Source of the DNA: Spirochaetales bacterium
Lineage (GTDB): Bacteria; Spirochaetota; Spirochaetia; JABEVK01
Length of the DNA: 8,385 bases
Reading direction: 5' to 3'
Assembly: GCA_013043995.1 (NCBI GenBank)
Contig: JABEVL010000278.1
Coordinates: 1 to 8,385 of the forward strand
The first letter of the stretch is position 1. Each line of letters begins with the position of its first letter. Of the stretch, positions 1 through 4,385 are shown one piece after another. Under the pieces are notes generated by a model that was not told where the DNA came from, made no database searches, and was given only the letters and a program-made list of their open reading frames with translations. Position numbers and translations under genes: made by a program.

Positions 1-824
1 CTATAAAAGGGGTAATGAAGAATCCGCCCCTCTCCCTTGTAAGCTTCAGCGTCAGTACCCGTGTACCACACGACGGGAGACCTCGTCTGGGGTCCCCCCG
101 GGCGGTTTGATCGCGCGCTTTCCCCCACGATCACCGTCAGGGGCGGCGGAAATTTTTCTTTCCCCTCGAGCAGTTGCGCAAGGGTCCGGCGCCACACACG
201 GGCCTCCGGCAAGGACGCTGAACTCACCAGGGCAACGGGAGTTGTCCCCGGACGTCCAGCCTCCAGATTGGCCCGGGCGATCCTTGACAGGGCTTCTGCG
301 GCCATGACATAGACGGTGGTGTCCGACGAAGGAGAGACCAAATTGTCCGCAGGCCAACCCGAAGCGATCGCACAAGAAACCGAGACGCCTCTTTCGGTCA
401 GCGGAGCTCCGGCTTCGGCGGCGGCGGCCAAAACCGACGAGACACCCGGCACAACCTCGGCTTCGATTCCCCGCTCCCTCAGGTAGTCGAGCTCCTCGCT
501 CCCACGACCAAAAACGAAAGGGTCCCCGCCTTTTAGCCTCAGGACCTGCTTGCCTTGCAGGGCAGCCTCGGCTAAAAGCCTGTTGATCTCCTCTTGGCTC
601 ATCTGGTGCCGACCGTTCCGTTTGCCGACAAAGATGCGTTTTCCCCGGGCCTTGGCGATAAGGCGGTGGGTGCCCAGGGCATCATAAAAAACAACATCCG
701 CCGTTCTGAGGAGTTTTAAGACCCTGACCGTGGCCAGGTCGGGGTCGCCCGGTCCGGCCCCGGCGATCCAAACTTTACCCTGAGCATCTTTTTCAAAGGA
801 GGAAAATTCTTTAATTGTTGACAT
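1..824 (-). CDS. cobA: Uroporphyrinogen-III C-methyltransferase (SUMT), 3' end beyond the window; possible CobA-HemD fusion
   Basis: The reading frame stays open from the ATG at 824 down to the left edge, giving 274 codons with no stop. SUMT transfers two methyl groups from SAM to uroporphyrinogen III, making precorrin-2 for siroheme or cobalamin in the cytoplasm. Family motifs appear in order: the SAM-binding GAGPGDPDLATVRVLKLL (about residues 22-39) followed by ADVVFYDAL, GKRNGRHQMSQEEIN (67-81), RLKGGDPFVFGRGSEE (96-111), VVPGVSS (124-130) and PLTERGVS (141-148). A SUMT domain normally ends near residue 245. Here the chain goes on with VVWYTGTDAEAYKGEGRIL and HYPFY, which could be the first strand of a fused uroporphyrinogen-III synthase (HemD). 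That part is inference, since only about 25 residues are visible. An in-frame GTG lies two codons upstream (828-830), and a stop TAA lies just beyond that. No Shine-Dalgarno is visible. The gene is transcribed divergently from cysH. Confidence 0.93.
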   Translation of the reverse strand, partial: MSTIKEFSSFEKDAQGKVWIAGAGPGDPDLATVRVLKLLRTADVVFYDALGTHRLIAKARGKRIFVGKRNGRHQMSQEEINRLLAEAALQGKQVLRLKGGDPFVFGRGSEELDYLRERGIEAEVVPGVSSVLAAAAEAGAPLTERGVSVSCAIASGWPADNLVSPSSDTTVYVMAAEALSRIARANLEAGRPGTTPVALVSSASLPEARVWRRTLAQLLEGKEKFPPPLTVIVGESARSNRPGGPQTRSPVVWYTGTDAEAYKGEGRILHYPFY

Positions 825-846
825 AATCACTAGAGCTAATTATGAT
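818..846 (+). promoter_or_regulatory. Sigma-70-type promoter for cysH
   Basis: TTGACA at 818-823, a spacer of exactly 17 nt, and TATGAT at 841-846: a perfect -35 and a 5/6 -10. Transcription would begin near 853, leaving a leader of about 32 nt with the cysH ribosome-binding site. The -35 overlaps the cobA start codon on the other strand, and the -10 overlaps the cobA -10. Confidence 0.72.
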
Positions 847-867
847 GAGATTTATTCTTAACGTCAA
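839..867 (-). promoter_or_regulatory. Sigma-70-type promoter for cobA
   Basis: On the minus strand, TTGACG (867-862), a 17-nt spacer and CATAAT (844-839), both boxes 5/6. Transcription would begin near 832, only about 8 nt before the ATG at 824, or almost at the GTG at 830. This is consistent with the missing Shine-Dalgarno. It occupies the same DNA as the cysH promoter. Confidence 0.62.
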
Positions 868-884
868 CCTCAAGAAGGGAAGTT

Positions 885-1652
885 ATGTCGAAGAAACCCG
901 ACGCCTGGGATTCGTGGGTCAACCAAACGAAAAATTTTTCAACGACCGAAATCCTCGATTGGAGCCTGCAGAATTTTTCAGGAGGTTTGGGTTTTGCCAC
1001 CTCCCTGGGACCAGAAGACCAGGTCCTTCTGAGTTTTCTCCAGCAGCGTTTAAGCGTCCTCGGCTTGGACCCTGGTATCATCGACGTCTTTACCCTGGAC
1101 ACGGGAAGGCTTCCCCAAGAAACCTACGAACTCGTTGAAAAAAATCGCAAATTCTTTGAAATCCCCCTCCGCCTCGTTTTTCCCAGGTCACACGAGGTGG
1201 AAGCCCTGGTCAATTCCCGGGGTCCCAACGCCTTCTACACTTCTGTCGAGGACCGGCGTCAGTGTTGCCATGTCCGAAAAGTGCTCCCTCTCGACGAGGC
1301 TCTCGTGGGAAAAAAGGCCTGGATAACGGGTTTAAGGCGTTCCCAAGCACCGTCACGCACGACTGTCGATCTTTTAGAATGGGACGAAGGTCGTTCCTTG
1401 GTCAAAATCAACCCCTTGGTCCACTGGTCTGCAGACGAAATCTGGACTCAGATACGGTTATTGAAGCTTCCTTACAACACCCTCCACGACAAGGGTTACT
1501 CCAGCATCGGTTGCGCCCCCTGCACCCGGGCCATTCTTCCCGGCGAAGACGAACGTGCAGGCCGCTGGTGGTGGGAAAATGAGCAGCATAAAGAGTGCGG
1601 ACTTCATGTCGAATCAAGAACCCCCTCCCGTCTTTCGTTTCAAAAACTTTAA
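885..1652 (+). CDS. cysH: Phosphoadenylyl/adenylyl-sulfate reductase, iron-sulfur (APS reductase) type
   Basis: 255 aa, normal for a bacterial single-domain CysH. The enzyme reduces activated sulfate (APS or PAPS) to sulfite with thioredoxin-type electrons during assimilation. Visible motifs: LDTGRLPQET (71-80) of the substrate-binding core, the paired cysteines CC at 127-128 in RRQCCHVRK, ITGLRRSQ (147-154), and GCAPCTR with Cys210 and Cys213. KECGLH holds the catalytic Cys238. In this family the CC plus CxxC set binds a [4Fe-4S] cluster and marks APS-reducing enzymes, whereas PAPS-only enzymes of the E. coli type lack it; APS is therefore the more likely substrate. The start is supported by AAGAAGGGA at 872-880. 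The divergent neighbour makes the precursor of siroheme, the cofactor of sulfite reductase, so the pair fits one sulfur-assimilation unit. The gene stands alone here, with no other cys gene in view. Confidence 0.92.
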   Translation: MSKKPDAWDSWVNQTKNFSTTEILDWSLQNFSGGLGFATSLGPEDQVLLSFLQQRLSVLGLDPGIIDVFTLDTGRLPQETYELVEKNRKFFEIPLRLVFPRSHEVEALVNSRGPNAFYTSVEDRRQCCHVRKVLPLDEALVGKKAWITGLRRSQAPSRTTVDLLEWDEGRSLVKINPLVHWSADEIWTQIRLLKLPYNTLHDKGYSSIGCAPCTRAILPGEDERAGRWWWENEQHKECGLHVESRTPSRLSFQKL

Positions 1653-1672
1653 AAAACGTTCTGTTTTTTAAA
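1648..1672 (+). terminator. AT-rich perfect inverted repeat at the cysH stop
   Basis: A perfect 10-bp inverted repeat (TTTAAAAAAC / GTTTTTTAAA) around a 5-nt loop GTTCT. It overlaps the cysH stop codon at 1650-1652. The 3' arm is T-rich, so it could act as a weak terminator or protect the mRNA 3' end. The stem has only one G-C pair, so strong termination is doubtful. Confidence 0.4.
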
Positions 1673-1774
1673 TACCGGGCGTTCTTTGCGGGTTTCCCTG
1701 CGCCCCAGCGCGAACCCTATAACACCCTATTTTATTACCTTAAAATGAGTTAATCTAAAAGACCTTTTCCTCCG

Positions 1775-1807
1775 AAGGTAGGCTCTTCAAGATTTGACCT
1801 TTTTTTT
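1775..1807 (+). terminator. Weak terminator-like hairpin ending in eight T
   Basis: AAGGT (1775-1779) pairs with ACCTT (1797-1801). The intervening bases can form a small TCTT/AAGA inner hairpin, and a run of eight T (1800-1807) follows. It may stop cysH transcription before the flaB1 promoter. The stem is short, so confidence is limited. A second ACCTT at 1762-1766 could compete for the same AAGGT. Confidence 0.35.
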
Positions 1808-1818
1808 GAAAATAACAC

Positions 1819-1846
1819 TTAAGTTTCTGATCCTTAGGACCGATAC
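1819..1846 (+). promoter_or_regulatory. Sigma-28 (FliA) flagellar promoter of flaB1
   Basis: TTAAGTTT at 1819-1826, a 12-nt spacer and ACCGATAC at 1839-1846. The sigma-28 consensus is TAAAGTTT, about 11 nt, GCCGATAA; here 7 of 8 and 6 of 8 bases match. Transcription would start around 1852-1855, giving a leader of about 75 nt. Sigma-28 control is usual for late flagellar genes such as flagellin. Confidence 0.75.
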
Positions 1847-1857
1847 TGTGAGGTGAA

Positions 1858-1879
1858 GGAGTCGAAAGGATTTGACTCC
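1858..1879 (+). promoter_or_regulatory. Leader hairpin 1 of flaB1 with GGA at its apex (candidate CsrA site)
   Basis: GGAGTC (1858-1863) pairs with GACTCC (1874-1879). With G1864 bulged, AAA (1865-1867) pairs with TTT (1871-1873), leaving GGA (1868-1870) at the tip. CsrA dimers bind A(N)GGA in hairpin loops, which this fits. It lies just after the expected transcription start. CsrA binding is inference. Confidence 0.55.
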
Positions 1880-1897
1880 ACGAACGATTTGGTTCGT
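1880..1897 (+). promoter_or_regulatory. Leader hairpin 2 of flaB1
   Basis: A perfect 6-bp inverted repeat ACGAAC / GTTCGT with loop GATTTG, directly abutting hairpin 1. It has no GGA. It may act as a spacer or stacking element between the two GGA-bearing hairpins. No function is known. Confidence 0.4.
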
Positions 1898-1904
1898 CAT
1901 CCGA

Positions 1905-1930
1905 CGTAATTTTCAAGGAGGAAAATTATG
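1905..1930 (+). promoter_or_regulatory. flaB1 ribosome-binding site held in a hairpin loop
   Basis: TAATTTTC (1907-1914) pairs perfectly with GAAAATTA (1921-1928). The stem extends by G-U and C-G to 10 bp, taking in the start codon at 1928-1930. The hexaloop is AAGGAG, the Shine-Dalgarno itself. It therefore presents a CAAGGA-type CsrA recognition sequence in a loop over the ribosome-binding site. The fold is read directly from the sequence; the regulatory role is inferred. Confidence 0.65.
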
Positions 1931-2788
1931 ATCATCAATCACAACCTGAGCGCCATGTTCGCGGCGCGCGTTGAGAACGAGTCTGCTCAACGTGTCCAAA
2001 GCGACATGGAGAAGCTGTCATCCGGTCTGCGGATCAACCGTGCCGGCGACGATGCTTCGGGTCTGGCCGTTTCTGAAAAGATGCGCGCCCAGATTCGAGG
2101 TTTGAATCAGGCTTCCCGCAACGCTTCCGACGGGATTTCGTTTATCCAAACGACCGAAGGTTACTTGCAGGAAGGCCAGGACATCCTTCAGCGCTTGAGG
2201 GAATTGGCCGTCCAGTCTTCGAACGGGATCTACACCGCTCAAGACCGCCAGCAAATTCAGGTCGAAGTCTCCCAATTGGTGGACGAAGTCGATCGTGTCG
2301 CCTCCCAAGCCCAGTTCAACGGCATCAACATGCTGACCGGTGCTTTCGCCCGCTCGCAAGGGACGAATACGGTCACTGCATCGATGTATTTTCACGTCGG
2401 TGCCAACGTTGACCAGAGAGTTCGGGTTTATATCGGGACCATGACTGCCGCTGCTTTGGGCATCAAGAGCCTTTCAGACGGCAAGAAGATCTCGTTGGCG
2501 TCTCCTGACGAGGCCAACCGGGCCATCATGACCTTTGACGCCGCCTTGCAAAAGGTGAGCAAGCAAAGGGCTGACCTGGGAGCCTATCAGAATCGGCTCG
2601 AGTTCACCGTCAAGGGTCTTGACGTAGGCGCTGAGAACCTGCAGGCCAGTGAGTCGCGCATCCGCGACGTGGACATGGCCAAGGAAATGGTGGCGTACAC
2701 CAAGAACCAAATTCTTGTCCAGGCTGGAAACGCTATGCTCGCGCAGGCCAACCAGCAACCCCAGTCAGTCTTGCAATTGCTACGCTAA
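1928..2788 (+). CDS. flaB1: Flagellin FlaB, spirochaete periplasmic core filament protein (copy 1)
   Basis: 286 aa, the usual length of spirochaete FlaB. These proteins lack the exposed D2/D3 domains of external flagellins because the filament lies in the periplasm. The N-terminal D0/D1 helical region is highly conserved: MIINHNLSAMFA, then LSSGLRINRAGDDASGLAVS, FIQTTEGYLQE and RRELAVQS-like RLRELAVQSSNGIY. QAQFNGINMLTG follows at about residues 123-138. The C-terminal D1/D0 has LGAYQNRLEF, ASESRIRDVDMAKEM and a hydrophobic, glutamine-rich end at SVLQLLR. There is no signal peptide, as expected for export by the flagellar type III system. It has a sigma-28 promoter, a structured leader and its own terminator, so it is probably a monocistronic, highly expressed unit. 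Copy number in the name is positional only. Confidence 0.96.
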   Translation: MIINHNLSAMFAARVENESAQRVQSDMEKLSSGLRINRAGDDASGLAVSEKMRAQIRGLNQASRNASDGISFIQTTEGYLQEGQDILQRLRELAVQSSNGIYTAQDRQQIQVEVSQLVDEVDRVASQAQFNGINMLTGAFARSQGTNTVTASMYFHVGANVDQRVRVYIGTMTAAALGIKSLSDGKKISLASPDEANRAIMTFDAALQKVSKQRADLGAYQNRLEFTVKGLDVGAENLQASESRIRDVDMAKEMVAYTKNQILVQAGNAMLAQANQQPQSVLQLLR

Positions 2789-2801
2789 GGGGTTATCTTT
2801 T

Positions 2802-2833
2802 AACCGGGTGGCTCTTTTGCTGCCCGGTTTTTT
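2802..2833 (+). terminator. Strong Rho-independent terminator after flaB1
   Basis: AACCGGGTGGC (2802-2812) pairs with GCTGCCCGGTT (2819-2829): 11 bp with two G-U pairs around loop TCTTTT. A T run (2828-2833) follows. It begins 13 nt after the flaB1 stop and separates the two flagellin genes into different transcripts, apart from any read-through. Confidence 0.88.
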
Positions 2834-2937
2834 CCGTTCTTTGAAAGCACTTTTCTGGATCTTCACCGTCGCAGGTCGTCAAGGGCGCGGTTTTTCGTAT
2901 TTCTTGAGAAACCGTACCCTTGACTGACCCGGCAACC

Positions 2938-2959
2938 CCCCGCGGACGCGTGCGCGGGG
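2938..2959 (+). promoter_or_regulatory. GC-rich hairpin upstream of flaB2
   Basis: CCCCGCG (2938-2944) pairs with CGCGGGG (2953-2959) around an 8-nt loop. An outer CTGA/TCAG pair is possible. No T run follows, so it is not a normal terminator. It may stabilise the 5' end of the flaB2 mRNA or mark its processed end. I could not find a convincing promoter between 2834 and 2980. Confidence 0.45.
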
Positions 2960-2981
2960 TCAGGGCTAGGCAACGGTCAAG

Positions 2982-3002
2982 ACAAGGTCAGGACGACCTT
3001 GT
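2982..3002 (+). promoter_or_regulatory. Leader hairpin of flaB2 with AGGAC loop (candidate CsrA site)
   Basis: A perfect 8-bp stem ACAAGGTC / GACCTTGT closes the pentaloop AGGAC (2990-2994), with GGA exposed. It lies directly before the second hairpin that holds the Shine-Dalgarno, mirroring the paired arrangement of the flaB1 leader. CsrA binding is inferred from the loop motif. Confidence 0.6.
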
Positions 3003-3003
3003 G

Positions 3004-3023
3004 ATGATCCAGGAGGGTATCAT
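3004..3023 (+). promoter_or_regulatory. flaB2 ribosome-binding site held in a hairpin loop
   Basis: ATGATCC (3004-3010) pairs with GG-ATCAT (3016-3017 and 3019-3023) with T3018 bulged. The loop is AGGAG (3011-3015), the Shine-Dalgarno core, and the stem includes the first two bases of the flaB2 ATG. The layout is as for flaB1, although the stem sequence is different. This site also fixes the flaB2 start at 3022. Confidence 0.55.
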
Positions 3024-3879
3024 GATTATCAACCACAACATCAGCGCGATGTTTGCTGATCGTGTTCTCAACAACACTCAACAGAATATCCAGAGTGATA
3101 TGGAAAAATTGAGTTCGGGAATGCGGATCAACAAGGCAGCTGACGATGCTTCAGGTTTGGCCGTTTCTGAAAAGATGCGTTCTCAGATCCGCGGGTTGAA
3201 CCAGGCCGAAAAGAACATCCAAAACGGCGTATCGTTCATCCAGACGACTGAGGGTTATCTTCAGGAGTCACAATCGATCGTGGGAAGAATCCGGGAACTG
3301 GCTGTTCAGTCGGCAAACGGGATCTATACCCAAGGCGACCGGCAGATGATTCAGGTCGAGGTTTCGCAACTCGTCGACGAAGTAAACCGCGTGGCCTCTC
3401 AGGCACAGTTCAACGGCATGAACATGCTCACGGGAGCATTTTCGTCAGCCAATCCCAACGGCGCCGTGATGCAGATCCAGATGGGTGCCAACACGGACCA
3501 GAACAAGCGGCTTTACATCGGCACGATGACGGCAGCGGCTTTAGGTCTGTCAACGTCAAGCGGTCAAGGAACCCAGTTTATTTCGCTGGCTTCACCAAGC
3601 CAAGCCAACATGGCCATCGCCAAGCTCGATTTTGCCTTGCAAAAGATTAGTTCCCAAAGGGCTAACCTAGGTGCCTACCAGAATCGGCTTCAGCTGGCTG
3701 GAAAGGGTGTAGCCGTAGCAGCAGAAAACCTGACAGCAAGCGAATCCCAAATCCGTGATACAGACATGGCCAAGACGATGGTGGACTACACCAAAAATCA
3801 GATCCTGTCTCAGGCCGGTACGGCGATGCTGGCACAGGCCAACGTCAACACCCGTTCGGTGTTGCAACTGCTGGGTTGA
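3022..3879 (+). CDS. flaB2: Flagellin FlaB, spirochaete periplasmic core filament protein (copy 2)
   Basis: 285 aa starting MIINHNISAMFADRV. The frame is open back to a TTG at 2920, but the AGGAGGG at 3011-3017 and the universal flagellin N-terminus set the start at 3022. It is closely similar to copy 1 along its whole length, with MEKLSSGMRINKAADDASGL, FIQTTEGYLQES, IRELAVQSANGIYTQGDR and QAQFNGMNMLTGAF. The C-terminal D0/D1 has LGAYQNRLQLAGKG, SESQIRDTDMAKTM and SVLQLLG. The greatest divergence is in the centre (about residues 140-200) and at 17-27. Such paralogues usually arise by duplication and co-polymerise in the filament core. No clear sigma-28 promoter is visible upstream, so expression may come from another sigma factor or from read-through past the flaB1 terminator. 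No signal peptide, as for exported flagellins. Confidence 0.95.
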   Translation: MIINHNISAMFADRVLNNTQQNIQSDMEKLSSGMRINKAADDASGLAVSEKMRSQIRGLNQAEKNIQNGVSFIQTTEGYLQESQSIVGRIRELAVQSANGIYTQGDRQMIQVEVSQLVDEVNRVASQAQFNGMNMLTGAFSSANPNGAVMQIQMGANTDQNKRLYIGTMTAAALGLSTSSGQGTQFISLASPSQANMAIAKLDFALQKISSQRANLGAYQNRLQLAGKGVAVAAENLTASESQIRDTDMAKTMVDYTKNQILSQAGTAMLAQANVNTRSVLQLLG

Positions 3880-3931
3880 TAACGACGGCGAACTGGAAGA
3901 TTTCTGGACGTCATCTTCGAGTCGTCGTAGG

Positions 3932-3969
3932 AAAGGTCTGGGGCCGCGTCCCCCTCTCCTTTTCTTTTT
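3932..3969 (+). terminator. Possible partial terminator between flaB2 and flaG
   Basis: AAAGG-tct-GGGG pairs with CCCC-ctct-CCTTT around loop CCGCGT (3944-3949), and the T-rich TTTTCTTTTT follows. The internal loop makes it imperfect, so it may only reduce transcription into flaG and fliD, which are needed in far smaller amounts than flagellin. A further inverted repeat, GAAGAT / ATCTTC, lies just upstream at about 3896-3918. Confidence 0.45.
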
Positions 3970-3984
3970 CTTATGGAGGAAATC

Positions 3985-4344
3985 ATGGCAAATGAAATTT
4001 CAAACCAGGTTTTTCCCTCCGCTCTGTCAGTCTATCCATTGCAGCAACATGCCGAGGCTGGTTTTCCGCATCCTTCTCATCCTTCGGACACCGCAGGTCG
4101 AGCCGATCCTGTCGATGTGGCCCTCGAGAAGGCCAAAAAAATTGTCGCTCAAATGTCCGAGGTGACTCAAGCCCTCAACAGGCAGCTCAAGTTCGAGATC
4201 GACCTCAAAAACCACGACATCATCGTCAAGGTCATCGATCCGACTACCGACAAGGTGATTAGAGAACTACCGCCGGCCGAGCTCGAAAAACTTCATGACA
4301 GCATTCGTGAAGCCGTGGGTCATTTGATCAACGAGCTCATTTAA
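3985..4344 (+). CDS. flaG: FlaG family flagellar protein
   Basis: 119 aa. The C-terminal half is the FlaG domain: ALNRQLKFEIDLKNHDIIVK (about 63-82), then VIDPTTDKVIRELPPAELEK (83-102) and a terminal helix. FlaG proteins are small, of uncertain mechanism, and affect filament length or assembly in several bacteria. The first 45 residues are variable and rich in His and Pro. An in-frame ATG at 3973 is rejected because the Shine-Dalgarno GGAGG (3975-3979) lies within that extension; the ATG at 3985 has correct spacing. The gene sits between flagellin and fliD, the usual place for flaG, and probably forms one transcript with fliD (41-nt gap). Confidence 0.88.
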   Translation: MANEISNQVFPSALSVYPLQQHAEAGFPHPSHPSDTAGRADPVDVALEKAKKIVAQMSEVTQALNRQLKFEIDLKNHDIIVKVIDPTTDKVIRELPPAELEKLHDSIREAVGHLINELI

Positions 4345-4385
4345 CTCCAACGAGGCTGATTTCAACCTAGTTCTCAAGCGGTCCT

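Noticed and set aside
796..820. A + strand AAAGGAGG suggesting a small gene starting before cysH.
   Set aside because: Only TTG codons follow, and the frame stops within four codons. It lies inside cobA and upstream of the cysH promoter.
842..1138. A 98-codon + strand frame and an 88-codon minus frame over the start of cysH.
   Set aside because: Both are shadows of cysH in other frames; the cysH frame carries the reductase motifs and a good ribosome-binding site.
2834..2937. Sigma-28-like boxes for flaB2 (CACCGTCG near 2861 and ACCGTACC near 2911).
   Set aside because: Each matches the -10 consensus at about three of eight positions and lacks a suitable -35, so I do not call a promoter.
2920..3021. 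A TTG start giving flaB2 a 34-residue N-terminal extension.
   Set aside because: The extension is basic, unlike any flagellin, and contains the hairpins and the Shine-Dalgarno. Flagellins begin at MIINHN.
1928..3879. The long repeated sequence formed by the two flagellin genes as a mobile or structural repeat.
   Set aside because: The similarity is that of two paralogous coding genes. There are no flanking inverted or direct repeats and no transposase.
3973..3984. An ATG four codons upstream of the chosen flaG start.
   Set aside because: Its codons consist of the Shine-Dalgarno (GGAGG) for the ATG at 3985, and no Shine-Dalgarno precedes it.
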